Shown: positions 46,235-59,300, numbered from the stretch's first letter. The stretch is 64,000 nucleotides of DNA from Pohlia nutans (GCA_022496805.1 CM040103.1:5846001-5910000), one strand, 5' to 3'. Translations and numbers: made by a program. Notes: generated by a model from the sequence alone, not told the origin.

Positions 46235-48906
46235 TCAGCAGCGAGATCCTTTACGGCAAGAGAGAGGGCCGGCACCTTTGACCATCCTGGGCACCATCGA
46301 CACGGGCCGAGCAGTAGCGCTCACAGTCTTGGCGTAACTGCGGCTGGTCCAGTGCATGGGCACGAGGCTGAAGAAAGAGCCCGCGAGGAACTGGTCGCCC
46401 TCAGACCTCCAGTTCCAGGTCTTGGGGCCTCCGTACGTGGGGCCTCCGTCATCGATGCGCTGCGTGACTTGCTTCTTGCCCTTGTACGGGTTGAAGAGGT
46501 TACCCTGCGACAGAATGGTGGGCGCCTCGCTGCCGCCGATGGCGTAGTTCGACCACCCGGATGTGTAGTCGTTGTTGCACACGTGCACGTTCCCGAATCG
46601 CACTCGCGGCATCCGCTGCACCAGCCCTGGCCCGAACACGTTGTACGCCACCGTCACGTCCATGTTCCTGTTTTCACGACAATAGTTAGTCCTCTGTCAA
46701 TGTCAACTACACTAAATGAGCTATTTAGTATCCGGGATGCTATTTCTCAACCTGGAGGGTATTTTTTTACTTCTTGGAGATATAGTGTCCTTGTGAAAAA
46801 TAAATAGTTGTTGTATTTCAATGACAAATGACAACATTATAATAGACATGGCACGCTACTCTCATCACTTTCAGAATGAAACATGGCACTCCGCACTCTC
46901 AATGAAAGTGGGAATGATAATTGAGAAACTCCTATACACTTGTAAAGACACTATTTACTCTGGGTCACATGTAGTATTGGGAACCTCACCTCCGCAAATG
47001 TACCATCTGGCTACATTCTACAGGGATAATACACGGAAGGTTCTGATACAGCATTCTAGCCATTTCCTCCTCACCTTTGAAGGAACGAATTGTGATTACG
47101 ACTTACGAAGTAAGCTTGAGATTTGAGAATACCAAAGGTCATAAACTTTAAGATGTTCTTAAGACACTTAAGAGGTATACTCTCTTCATCTTCCCTCACT
47201 ACACCAAGTCACCAATGTGTACCTTTGTATATTTATTGGGTATGCATTCATACCTGTCAACGTAGTCCGTGGGGTGCGCGCCCAGCAGCATCACCTTGTC
47301 GTGCTGCGTGAAGTAGTTATTCGTGATAGACACGGCCGTGGAACCTCGGATGACGTCCACCAGTCCGTCCGCAGCTCTGGCCAGGTAACAGTGATCGATC
47401 CAGAGGTTCTTGGACGTGAAGATGGAGATCGCATCTCCATCACACCGGCCGCGTTGCCCGACGTGCGTGGTGGAAGTCATGATCCTTGCCGGCCCGGTGG
47501 GATGGATGTCACTGATAGTAATCCCGTGCACAATCACGTTGCTCACGTACTGGAGCGTGAGGCCCGCGCCGCCCACGATGCGCACGGTGGCGCCGCGCCC
47601 GTCGATGGTCTTGAAGCTCGTGATCATGAGCTCGTTCTTCAGCTTGATGGTCATGCTGTACGCGAACGTGATCCAGAGGGGCCCTGGCCGCGTCACGGCG
47701 TACCGGAGCGTTCCTGGGGCCGGGGAAGCCGGGTTGTCGTCGCGAGCGGACGTGACCACGTAGATTCGCCCGTTCTTGCCGCCGATGGCGTTCCGGCCGA
47801 ACCCCACCGCGCAGTTCGCCAGCGATTGCCGGTGAGACGCCCAGTTCGGGTCGCACCTCCAGCAATCGTCCACGGGGTTTCCCGTTGAGCACGTGGACCC
47901 CGACGCCAGCGACAAGTCACCATCCTCTGAATCCCTGCACAGCATTGAAGCATCAGTTTTTAGTAACAAAAATAAAACATAGCCTCCTCTAGAAAATCAG
48001 GACCAGATGTGGTAGCTTCAGATTGGTTCTAAGCAGTGCAGTTACAAGCCGTAATGTATTTTCCTGTGCACACAATCTTGGTAACTATGCACAAAAACTC
48101 TTCCTAGTCTCTTTCAATTCTCAACTCTACACAGTGTATTCCTCAAAATAAGATTATACGTACTAATGTGTGACATGTGTCGTAGGCTACACTAGATAGA
48201 GTACTCCATGGGCATGCCAGGTCGTGTATTGAGTGCATAGTAGAAGCTAGGAGATAGCGTGCACCCGCTAGATGCCATAGCTAGCAGAGCCGATGGAATA
48301 ATCTATCTAGTATAATCATCAGCGACACTATCAGTTTCGGGACACATGTAGTATTGGAACCTCACCTCGGCAAATGTACGCGATGGCTACATTCTACACG
48401 AGATAATACACGGGATACAACATCCTAGCCGTCAGGGTTCCACGAACTGCAAAACAAATCGGTACTCACTCTGCAAACGATGCGGCATCGACATCCTCGA
48501 CTGCATCAAACCCGTCTGAATCGCGGACGGAAGTGGTATTAGCTCCATCGACTGTAGTATCCGTAGTGAAAACAACATTCTCTTCAGGCTCAACAGAAGT
48601 TGTTGTTTCGTCATCTGCAAATGAGGGTCCATTCTCATTCAAAGTTTCGTCGACTGCAGGAGCAGGTTCATCAACAGAAGTTGTTGTTTCTTCATCAGCG
48701 AACGAGGGAGCCTCATCCAAAGTTTCGACTGCAGGAGCAGGTTCCGACCAGATAGTCGGAGCCGCGGCGGTCACATCGTCGGAGAATTCGAAGGTGACGG
48801 GATCGGTAGACCCAAAAGCAGGGTCCGTGCCAGAATCTGCAGCTACGTAAACAAAGAACAGCACTAGGACCAAAATTGACATAGACTTCGCCATCTCGAT
48901 TGACAC
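46235..48906 (-). CDS. Pectate lyase (polysaccharide lyase family 1), secreted, three exons
   Basis: Minus-strand exons are 48906-48470, 47934-47254 and 46667-46235, with GT-AG introns, both phase 2, and 516 residues. It cleaves de-esterified homogalacturonan by beta-elimination in the cell wall. A signal peptide (VLVLFFVYVAADS, after a possible second Met four codons on) is followed by an acidic extension with two units of PAPAV.ETL..PSFAD.ETTTSV. The family core then starts at NPVDDCWRC (165-173). Core motifs are DGDAISIF (311-318) and WIDH (324-327), ADGLVD (334-339) with calcium-binding acids, QRMPR (390-394) with the catalytic Arg, and the conserved C-terminal PLSCRKG. All key residues look intact. 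The acidic extension makes it longer than the usual plant protein of about 400-450 residues. Confidence 0.95.
46965..47060. repeat. Short repeat in intron 2 of the pectate lyase gene
   Basis: Shares CACATGTAGTATTGG, CAAATGTAC and GGCTACATTCTACA with 48340-48435 in intron 1, in the same orientation and order. Confidence 0.75.
48340..48435. repeat. Short repeat in intron 1 of the pectate lyase gene
   Basis: Partner of 46965-47060. The two copies differ by scattered substitutions and small indels. Possibly a solo MITE fragment or an ancient intron duplication. Confidence 0.75.
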
Positions 48907-49014
48907 AAGAAATATAGAAAGAGTTAGAACAATCTCGCACTAGTCATGACCAATTGTGATCGATCCTGGAGGATATCGATACAATACTGCAAAGGTCTAG
49001 ACGGGAAGCTTGCA

Positions 49015-49021
49015 TTATATA
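49015..49021 (-). promoter_or_regulatory. Candidate TATA box of the pectate lyase gene
   Basis: TATATAA on the minus strand, about 110 bp upstream of the start codon, at a usual plant TATA distance once a short 5' UTR is allowed. Confidence 0.5.
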
Positions 49022-49544
49022 CAAGCTAGCGGAGAGGCTAACGTGCATGTTGATTGAACTATTGATAGTTAGCAATCCCAATAGCATGGGGACGCCGGGA
49101 GCAGAATCGATGCTGCATCGGAGATCGATCAGATTGAATGATCGGCTTGGAGCGGTAACGTCGTGATTGCAGCAGAATTCTCCGCTGCAAAAGCGTGGAC
49201 TTCCTGGCGTGGACTTCCCGGAATCAGGCAGCTCGTCGCCGCCACGGATGTCCAGCCCTCAAGTCAGCTCCGTCAGCCCCTTTGGAAAAATGTCAACTCA
49301 CACTTTTTATGCACAGGTTTATGCATAAATTAGCCTTCGAACGAGGTCACTGGAAGCTTTCGAACTTTTAGCCCCGGGCTAAAAGTGCTGTGGGCTAATT
49401 CACAACATTTAGCCCCGGCTAAACTCAAATCTCTTGTTTTTTTAGCCCCAGCTAAACCCGAATCTCTTCTTTTTAGTCTCAACACGCAATTCGGTTGTGT
49501 AATAGGTTGTGTAATTCTTATTCATTTAAAAAATTGAGTTTTTT
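49022..49544. other. Upstream region of the pectate lyase gene
   Basis: GC-rich to about 49280, then short palindromes around TTTAGCCCCGGGCTAAAAG near 49370-49460. No gene. Confidence 0.4.
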
Positions 49545-50091
49545 TTAACCCCTAAACTCTCAAGAGACTAAGTTTTTGTTTGCTGCCCTCTTGTAATGGG
49601 TTGGGCACCTCGTACAAAAAATTAAGCTTTTGAAAAAATAAAAAATACTTTAGAACACCACATCAAGTCTTCTTTTAAACCCAATTTGAATTATGTCAAT
49701 CCGAGTTAAACTACACCAGGGAGAATATTTCAAAGTGGATCACTTTAACGTTGTTTTAGTGTTATAAAATTTTCTATTTGGAGATACTAATGATGTTCCT
49801 ATTATCGTTTCTTTTTTGAAGTTTACAATAAATAAACAAATTTTAACTATTCATGCTAAATTTTAAACTCTAAAAGTGAAAATTATAATTTATACAGATT
49901 TTCAAAGGTTGATTCTTTTAAATTCATTAAAAAACATATTTAAAGTTTTTTTCTAGAATTTTGATATTATGAATAATTTGTAGAGATGATGCCCTACTTT
50001 TTTTAATTGACCAGACTTCATCAAACAAATGGAAGGCATATTGTAACACATCTATGGTTTGTTCAATACCCCTCGCGCTTTTAAGAGTTAA
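49545..50091 (-). mobile_element. TTAA-flanked piggyBac-like MITE, family D copy 1
   Basis: Ends TTAACCCCTAAACTCTC and TTTTAAGAGTTAA. Full-length inverted match to 54110-54659 (for example ATACCCCTCGCGCTTTTAAG against its complement there). Confidence 0.85.
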
Positions 50092-50605
50092 TACAAAATG
50101 AAAATTTTATATTTTGTATGTGGAATATCTTTTACAATGTTCAAATATTATACCATACTCGGCCATCATGGTCAGCAAATCATACCAAACAATTAAATAA
50201 CTGCCCAAATGATTTCCAACAATTGCTAAATTCTATGGATATTCTCTACAATAATTCGATTATCTTGAAATCACCTTTTAAAAAAAATTGTATCCTCAAA
50301 AATTGAGCTTCTTGTTTTACAATTAATTTTTGCTTACTTTACAGCGGGGTACGGTATTTATTGTAAATTTTGTAATTAAAAAAAAAACTAGTTTTGGGGA
50401 TAGATGTGCATGTTCCAAGGCATACAATTTAAAATTTGAATTTGGAGATTTCATAAGTGCTCATGCCATACTTGAGGTGTGAATGGATTATGATCGGTAG
50501 AAATTGCAAAATATGATAAAATGTTCAATATTTTAAATTTTCAAAAGTGGTATATGTATTAGATTTGATTAACTGGTTGAACCTATTAGCAAAAACAATT
50601 CATCT

Positions 50606-51195
50606 TTAACCCCTAAACGCCTGAATGACCAATTTTGGTTGAGCAATTTTTTGTGCGGCTGAAATGCAATTTTGGCCATCGAGATGATACTTTTTGAATT
50701 TGAGCTTAACTAACAAAATGTAGCTTACAAAGTCTAGTTTCCACTCCATTATGAAATTTTGAAAAATTCCTAAAATTGAATGATTTATAGCAATCACAAG
50801 TAGAGTGTGTATTACCGTGGCACCTTCACAATGTTCCACGGTTTTAGGTTTTTCCACTATATTTTAAAATTTAGAAATATTTTTTGAGCATGGTAAACAA
50901 ACTAATGTTTTTCTATGTAATTTCGAGTGTAATTTACACATCTGGAAAGCTTTTTGTATTTTTTAAATATAGTTTATAAATGAGGATGAATTTTCTTTGC
51001 TTTTATTACTTCAAAAAATCATGATAATTTGAATTTTGCATAAATAATTTTGAAAAAATCATAGAGTGTAGTTGACATTCGGTTTCATGTAGGAAAAATA
51101 TGAATTTAATTCTTTATTCAATAATAATGGTGAAAGACGGCATACAGTCTAAAAGTTTTTCACCACGGTAATAGGGTTAGGCATTTAAGGGTTAA
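50606..51195. mobile_element. TTAA-flanked piggyBac-like MITE, family E
   Basis: Ends TTAACCCCTAAACGCCTG and GGCATTTAAGGGTTAA. An imperfect hairpin GACCAATTTTGGTT lies inside the left end. A single copy in this window. Confidence 0.8.
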
Positions 51196-53229
51196 AGTTG
51201 AATTGTAGATAACAGTTAATAAATAAAACTAGTGCTGTGTTGATGAAATGTATTCAAACCCTATATAAATGGCACAATACATAAGTATGTTACAAAAGTT
51301 TACAGGGATACCATTTTACAAAATCGATGTTTTGCATATATATTTTGTAAAGTGATTAGAGGCACAATTTATTTGCCATGGGATGAATATTTAATAGATC
51401 AAATATTTAAACATTTGAATAAATTAAATATGTGATTTTTTTCTTTTTTTTTTCATTTAAAAAAAATTCTCTAATTTTTTAAAAATCGTGGCCAAAACTC
51501 CTTTTTTAAATCATTTGATCCAACGTGGAGGCCTTCTTGAGCCCCATATCTCTCCTAATGAATACAAACAATGACACAAATGTAGTAGTTGTCACCTTCT
51601 AGGTCCAACCGTCTTTTATGAGGCTTGAGTTCCACTTTTAGTTTGAGGATGAGTGTTGTATTAATTTTTTGCAATGAATTTCTCTTTCACGTGCTATAAA
51701 AATAAAAAGTATAAAAATAAATAAATAAAATGTCATCTTCATCTTTGTTTTTATAATCACATAATACAACAATTAAAATTTCCAAATTCCAAGGACTTTT
51801 GAATAAATTCAATTGACATGAAAATTTGTCATTTGTAATTATAGAGGTGAACTTTGTTGAGAGCGTACCAATCCTTTTACATTCTTTTAGTTAAGTAAGA
51901 TAATGAATTGTGACTTGTAAATCAAATGTTGTCAAACATGAACTCTTGGCATGCGTATAAGGGAGAAATATTATGAACAATGAAAATAAGGAGTTTTGCA
52001 TATTAGAAATGGGAGTTTGTTCAAGGACTAATGAGTTTTGCATGTTAAAATTGGGAGTTTGTTCAAGGACTTAGGATTTTGAATAAAAATAAAAATAAAA
52101 ATTTAATAAAAATAAAATTCAAATAAAAATAAAAACAAAAAGCCAAATTTGGATAAAATTTTTGTATAAAATTTGAAACATAAAATTCAAAATTATCTTG
52201 TAATTTGATTATGAATAAGGTATTGACAATTTGTGGATGAAATTTCTTGTGATGGGTTGAAATGCAACACTTTAAGCGTAATGTTTTTTGGAGAATTTTT
52301 GGTTGCTTAATTTTATGATTTGATTTTTTCAAGAGTAATTTTCAATAAAATTCAAATTTAAAAAATACAAAGGTAAAAAAAAATTAAAAGTATTGAGAAT
52401 GTAGAATATTGACTATAAAAGTAAACAAAAAGAGAGTTTCAATAACAAAAATGTTACTATTAAAATCAAATAGAACTCTCTTGTACATATCTTTTGATGA
52501 ATCAAAAGTTGTTTTCTTCAACCAAGAGATTTTGGTATGTATATGATCACCAAAACGGTTCCACATAAAATTCATGTTTACTATTAGTTTTTATTTTTAT
52601 TTCAAAGAAGTAAATATCAATGCAAAGGTACACTATTGGGCGATGTGCAAGGCCTATTATTTTACTACATTGAACTACTATTTTAAAATTACTTACTTAC
52701 TTATCTTTCAATACTTAAACAATTTCACATCCAAATATTATTCCATTTTTTCTTATAAATAAAATAAAATAAAACTTTGAATTTATCTAAGTGAACCATG
52801 ACATTTGTATTTATTTCTCTTGCACTTTCTTTTTTCTTTGCCTTTTTTTCTTTTTAAATTAAAATATGTTTTAAACATGAAGAAATATATGGTACTCTTT
52901 GTAAAATCTCAAACAACTACGTATCAATGCAAATGCATGCTAGTGGCCCACTAGAAGGTTCACTTTATACAATGAGGATTCAAAGTTAATGTGAATCAAT
53001 CCACTCTAATTTACATTAAAATAAATGTGTGTTACTGTGAAGTAATTGCCCATTTTCAAACACTCAATTGTGTGTCCCTGATAAATTAGATGTAATTTTT
53101 CAAGTAGTATAAATCTTCATAATACTTTGGTGCACATTATATAAAGTGATCGGTGTAGTTGTTTATCACTGATGTAGGGCTTTTATCAATAATGTACTCC
53201 AAATTGATGCAAAATTGATGCAAATTCAT
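51196..53229. other. AT-rich intergenic, with a family C fragment
   Basis: No gene. The stretch at about 52150-52340 (ATAAAATTTGAAACATAAAAT, ATTGACAATTTG, GCTTAATTTTATGA) matches the interior of family C elements near 27640-27790, without ends. Confidence 0.5.
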
Positions 53230-53803
53230 TTAGCCCTTCAAGGACGAAGGTTGATTTTCCAAGTTTGGTCAGCTCACTGTGAAATGACCATTGATTCTCA
53301 ATTCTTGAGATTTTGTGATGATTCTAGTCTTTGTAACAAAGATGAGATGGTAATTTGCTTACGTAGGTGATGTATAAATCAAAAGATACAATCATGCAAA
53401 GGTGAAAAACCTAACTACAGGCAGCTCTTCTAAAATTTCACACAATGAGCTATGCATCTAAATTTTTGCACACAATGAGCTAACACCCTTATGCACACAA
53501 TTGCCAAATTCATTTTTACCAAATTTGAAACTAAACTTTGCATTTTCAGCATTTTCAGAAAGTTTCAAACATGGGCAACAAGCCAAAAAAAAAGGTGCAA
53601 CCAACTTTGAAGCTTATAATCTTACTATTGAAGAACCTTGAATGGTTGAAAATTTGTAGGTGGTAATAAATTCAAATTGCTTGAAATACCCTTTTGGTTG
53701 AATTAGTAAAAAATGTCACATATAAAAAACTATTTGTCTTTTTATGAGAAGGATACATTAAAGTGTTTAGAGAGAAACATAGTTGTGGTCCTTTAGGGGT
53801 TAA
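53230..53803. mobile_element. TTAA-type MITE with one mutated flank
   Basis: The left end is TTAGCCCTTCAAGG and the right end is CCTTTAGGGGTTAA. The left flank has G where TTAA is expected. Inner ends CCCTTCAAGGAC and CCCCTAAAGGAC match well. Confidence 0.7.
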
Positions 53804-54016
53804 TTTGTTTAATGGTCAATTGTTTTGGTTGCATGTTATTTGATCATCTGTTAGTAAGTAATTATCATACTACATGATCGGCTTTGGCACTAATTATATT
53901 ATTTTAATAAAAGTTGAAATTTTAAGAAAAAAAAAACTTTTTGTTTGGAATTTAAAGAAGAAAAATTACAAATATCAAACCTATTTAAAGAGAATTAGTT
54001 AACTATAGATGTATAG

Positions 54017-54109
54017 ATGAATCCGACGGGTAGGAAATCCTATTTCCGCTCAGGCGGGTACGTGAAATCCATAGCTGGGGAAGATTTTCAACGATAAGGT
54101 AGTAACACC
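54017..54109. repeat. Dispersed repeat, partner of 55087-55160
   Basis: AATCCGACGGGTAGGAAATC and CCTATTTCCGC, followed by CAGGCGGG, occur here and again near 55088. The following GGTAGTAACACC reappears inverted at 55017-55028. Confidence 0.65.
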
Positions 54110-54659
54110 TTAACCCCTAAAAGCCCGAGGGGTATTGGACAAAACATAGATGTGTTATAATATGTGCCTTCCATATGTTTGATGAAGGTTGGTTCAATAG
54201 ACAAAATATAGAGTATCATCTTTACAAATTATCCATACGGTCAAACTTCCAAAATAATCTTTAGATCATTTTTTAATGAATTTAAAAGCATTAACCTTCG
54301 AAAATTTGTATAAATTATAATTTTCAATTTTAGAGTTCAAAATTTAGTACGATTGGTTAAAGTTGGGCTATCTATTGTAAACTTCAAAAAAGCAAGAGAA
54401 ATGATGGAGGAATCATCATTACTTTCCCCAAAGAGCAAATTTTGTAACACTAAGACAATGTTGAGGTGATCTACTTTGAAAAATTCTCCCGGGTGGAGTT
54501 TAACTCGGATTGCCATAATTCAAATTGGGTTGGAAAGTAGACTTGATGTAGTATTTTAAAATATTTTTTATTTTTTCAAAAAATTATTTTTTTGTTCCGG
54601 GCAGCCCGTTTTTTCCGGGCAGCGACCAGAAAATGGTCGCTCGGGAGCTTAGGGGTTAA
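54110..54659 (+). mobile_element. TTAA-flanked piggyBac-like MITE, family D copy 2
   Basis: Ends TTAACCCCTAAAAGCCCGAG and CTCGGGAGCTTAGGGGTTAA. Inverted relative to 49545-50091. Confidence 0.88.
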
Positions 54660-55029
54660 ACTGCCAACTACCCATTCCTGCCTCCTATAATTTCACCTCA
54701 AAGTGATTGGGAGTGTACCTAAAATGAACCACAACTTCACTAAAAATTCACTAGAACCAATGAGATGGAACCAATGAGATGGAAGCATTGACAAGTTTTG
54801 TTCATGTGTTCCTTCTGTTTCTTTTGGGTAAGTCTACAATTTTGATTAGATGTCTACAACACCTTCACTTCAAAAATTCGTGTAAAATTGCTCATGTGTC
54901 CAAAATTTTTGATTCCAAGACCCAACACTTCGTCTCCAATTTGCTAACACATTCATGGTTTCACTTCATGCTTTTTGCACTCCCCGGTTACCAATTCCCT
55001 TATTCTGTCGGTTTAAGGTGTTACTACCT
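54660..55029. other. Intergenic, no gene
   Basis: Nothing recognised except CCAATGAGATGGAA duplicated near 54758-54783. Confidence 0.4.
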
Positions 55030-55032
55030 TAC

Positions 55033-55224
55033 ATTTCCGTAGATTTCAGTCACCCTCATATAAGATAGATTGGATGACAAGAGCACGAATCCGACGGGTA
55101 GGAAATCCTATTTCCGCGCAGGCGGGAACGTGAAATCTATAGTAAAGGCAGATTTTTAAAAGTACATTTCCGTAGATTTCAGTCACCCTCATATAAAATA
55201 GATTGGATGACAAGAGCACGAATT
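55033..55224. repeat. Direct duplication upstream of the last gene
   Basis: CCGTAGATTTCAGTCACCCT and the following ATTGGATGACAAGAGCACGA occur twice, from about 55035 and from about 55168. The second copy lies immediately before the probable 5' end of the downstream gene. Confidence 0.75.
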
Positions 55225-56302
55225 TTAGGGTTTACTTTTGTCGACGACGATGACTCTTGCCTTGGTTGTTGTACTCTGCCTTCGCCAATGCGTCATTTCG
55301 CCATAGCTCAGGAGATTTCTACTCTATTAGAAGTTACTGTACTCGAATGCGTATTGCCATTCACGAGGCACAATTTTTTTTGGTGCTCGTCGACTCATAT
55401 TTTGTCGCCACCGACACTGGCCCTCCTGTTTTCTCAAAGCTGCGAATGCTTAGGTAACGTCGCGTTCCTTTTGCAAATTTTTGTTTTCCCCCTTTGACTT
55501 GAGCGTTCAGTTACTTTTTCGGTTTGTTTCGCTGTCTTTCGAGCGTTTCTAGTTTTCATGCAGTTTTTAGGTTAGGCTTTGAATGTTTTCTAGCGGCTGC
55601 TGCGGTAGCTCGACATTAACATTTTGTTTTGTCAATTCTTTTTATTCACTTTTGCCATTACTTCTTTTTCTTCTTTTGCGCCGTCTTTTGGATTGTCAGT
55701 TAGATGAGCATGGAGATTGGCGTTTTTAGTCTTCATACTATTTTTGACTTCAGGTTTTGAATGTGCTTGAAAACAAGGGTCGCTGATGGTTTCAGGGATT
55801 TATGGTGTCTCTCCCTTTAAGTACGTATCGTTTTTTTGTTATAAGAACTTTCAAGCCAAAGGGGAATTGCAAAAACTTTTTATGCCTGCATTGTGTGTGG
55901 GGGAGGAAATCGATTCCTATAGATACAGTATTGGAACCTCACATGCAGTTTTCAGTGAAATTGGCGTCGTTTCAGTCGCCCGTCTGAAACCTCAAAGTTA
56001 TAGGAGTCCTAGTTTTTAGAGCTCTAATTTCTTGAACTTCTGACCTTTGGCGTTCTGAAACACGCCTTATTAACAAACATCGTTCGAGTTGTCTTTGTTT
56101 CGCAGGGTGAATGGATTGCCGGTCTACCGCATATTTACGTGCTAGCCATCCATGAAGCTCAACTGGAAGGAGAAGGGAGTGTAGCGTTGCAGGCGGAGAG
56201 TTTGTGAGGGTTTTGAAGCACTGGGCAAGTAGTTTCAGAGATTGTTGGTGTTGAGCGTTGTTACTATAGTTGGTCAATGAGGGTCTTTAGATACTTCCAC
56301 AG
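55225..56302 (+). other. Probable 5' UTR exons and intron of the downstream gene
   Basis: Composition shifts from AT-rich to mixed at about 55220. CTTAGGTAACG near 55455 is a plausible donor, and CCACAG at 56302 immediately precedes the first coding exon. Short open frames here (for example from 55257) carry no recognisable domain and could be upstream ORFs. Confidence 0.4.
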
Positions 56303-56316
56303 GTGTGAAAATTGGT

Positions 56317-59300
56317 ATGGAACTGAATCGACAGGAATTTCACGCCAACATGCGGAGCGATCCGTTTCCTTTACAGGAACCGCATAACCATCATCCTTCT
56401 CACGGCAACGGACCGAACTTTCAGAAATCTGCCGGTACTCCAAGAATGAGAGGTGCATGCAGTGGGCCGGAGTCCCCTCCTACTCCTGAATATCGTCAAG
56501 CGAATCCAAGCTATCCACCAGGCTTTGACAAGAGTGCACCAGGCTTTGAGCACAGCCACAGAAAGCCACCAGGTTTTGACTACAGCCGCAGTTTTCATGG
56601 CGAGATGAATTTTCAGGAGTCTCTGGAGATCACTTCAGACAGGCCGTTTCTTCCGCGGAAAAGAGCATCCGATCAGAGAGTTCATAATCAGGGTACTAGG
56701 GGTGAATTGCGTGGCCCTACACAAAGCCTCCCCAGAAGTGTCAGAAGGGACTGCGATGCGGAAGAAGCATCTGAGGGAGGTCCGAGTGAATTATTGCCTA
56801 AGAAAATGAGAAAGAAAACAAAATTCAGCCAGGCTCCAACATCGAAGAATGCCCAACCAGCTCATGCAGGTCCCGTCTAAACCCTCTAATATTTGCTGTT
56901 AGCGATCTTTTAACTTCAAATGATGGAGCACTAATGTGGAGTTTAGACAGTCATTACTTTATTCCTAATATTGTTTACAGAGTTGGCAGATTTTTTTTTG
57001 TCTTGATGTCTAGGTTTAGTAGTGGCTGGGGCTACACGGTGTATTCGATTTTTTTTCTCTTCTGAGCGGGGCGGTGCGATGCGTCAGGGGTTTTCGGTCT
57101 GCAAGAGATCAATGAGTAGCAGCGAGGTTCTCCGATGAGTATTGATTATTACAGACTTAGGCCCCGCCTGCACCAGCCAAGTATCGGCAACCAGAATACT
57201 GGGGTATTAAAGAGGAACTCAAGTATTCAACAGTATTTAATCACAGTATTTAAGGGAGAAAGCTCAGGTTCTCTACGAGAGCATCCAGCTTGATCCAAGC
57301 TCTGTGGAAAACCCTACACGGATTGGGGTGGGGATGAGACCTTTAAGCTTGACTTCCAAGCTTGACACTGTTTTTTTTAATCTTTTGAGGGGTGCACTTG
57401 TGAGGTACCTAATAGGGAGTCAAGCTTTCAAGGTAGCTAACTGGTGCTACTTGGTTGGTGCGGATAGATTTAACACTTCAAATTATTGGCGTAGGCACAG
57501 TTGGTTTGCTGGTCCAAAATTGGAGAGTTAAGTGGAAATGGATGTAAGTTAATTGTAAGTTAGTTAACGGGAGTTAGCACCGATTTGCTAACCGACACAA
57601 CTTGGATAGTGAGGGCATTTAGTAAATAATTCTAGTTGGCTAAAATTGCTGCTTGGTTGGAACAGGCGAGGCCTTCGTTTGTTCAATGCTTATCATTTGG
57701 CAGCAGTTTTTGCATCCCTTGTTAGCATGTTTAAACTTTAGAATTGGATGCAGATACTGTTGTGTCAGCGTTATCATTTGAGAATGCAAGGCCACCAAGC
57801 ATACCAGGCGAACCTCCTGTTCCTCGGTCTGGTGGGTCTACCGTTCAGAGTTCAGCAACTGATAGTTTTGAACAAGCTACAAAGGTTTGCCAGAAATTGT
57901 GGGAGAACCTCAGTTCGGCAATTCAACAGCGTGAAAGGTACAGGAATTACACGATTTGTGTCTCTCTGACGATTACCCGTGTACTGAAGAGTTTGTTAAT
58001 TGTTTTTGGTCTCGAGAATCATGAAGCTGTATAAACGCAGGGCCTTGAGGGAAAAAGAGCAGAGCTTTACGGAAAGCGCTATAAACAAAGAAGCTCTCGA
58101 GGAAGAAAAGAAGCAAGCTACTGCTATTCAGAATGAAATATTGGAAGAACGAAGGAAATTGCAAGAGGAGGTAAAACTCGGTGCACACGGAGCTTTCAAT
58201 AATATATCAATTTCTTCTTTTACTTTCGCTACATGTGCAGGATACATTCAAGATCTCTCTTGTTTAATTGGTTGTATAATTGGGTCTAGCTCAATTCTGT
58301 GTTCACAGATATGAGGTAGTATACCTTTGTAATTCTAAGCAAAATTGTCCTTATATTCATGTAATAGTTTGGTTAAGGCCCGTTTTAGACTGGTCAAGCT
58401 CAATGTAAAACTTGGGCTAGGAATGAAGATTGTAGACTTGGGAATGGGTTCAACTACAAAATGGAATCTTTATCTGGCCTAAGAAATGATCCTCTTTTTT
58501 TATGTGTTTTTCTTTGGCTTGGGCTCAAGAGTTTCCCTCTCCTCAGGATCTCGTATAGGATCTCAAATCTCTTGAGCTTGAGACCTTGTTTAAAGAAAAG
58601 TTGGGCCAAAATTTACTTGACCAATTGGAATACTTTAGAACCGATTTCAGACATTCCTGTAGATGGATTATAGCATATGTTCAAATATGACTGTCATATG
58701 GTTGTCCCGCAGAAGCAAAAAGTGAACCAATTAAATTAGGGAAAATCAAAAGATGGACAACAAAAAGAAAGAAACAAACCTCTTAGTAAACCTGCAGATG
58801 AACTAATAAAATATCCAGATCACTTCTATAAAGTGAAGGAAGGGGATAAAAATCCAACTTTTATTAGTCATAGTTTTAAAGCATTATGCAGGGAATGTCG
58901 ACATTCAGTGAAGTTTGATTTCAGTGGATATCTCCTTTTATTGTAGTTATAGTTGTAGATGTACAGCTGAAGGCTCAATGAAGTACATTTTTCAGTAGTA
59001 TCGGTCATTACATAACATTCTTCAGCCCCCCTACTGTTCACCTCCGAATCTCAAGCATCTGTCAAGGGATCGGAGGAATCACCGAGAATTTTCTCTAACT
59101 TCAGCTGGGCCAAGCAAAGAGGGTTGGAGAGTTGAATTATTTTATTAGTAGTTTCTCTACAGTGCTGCTCCAGTGTAAAGGTTGTGGTCCAGCAAGGTAT
59201 GAAGAACGTTATGTATGTGCCAATAGCACTGGCCAATAGCACTGGTCAAGCAAGCACCTCAAAAAAAAATTCTATGTTAGCAATTGCAGAGCATGGTTGA

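Noticed and set aside
46187..47888. Plus-strand open frames opposite the pectate lyase (206 and 223 codons)
   Set aside because: They are antisense shadows of GC-rich exons. The minus strand has the full family motif set and proper splice sites.
10073..54659. Telomere-like motif CCCCTAAA at many places
   Set aside because: It occurs once per element end next to TTAA and never in tandem arrays, so it is a transposon end and not interstitial telomere sequence.
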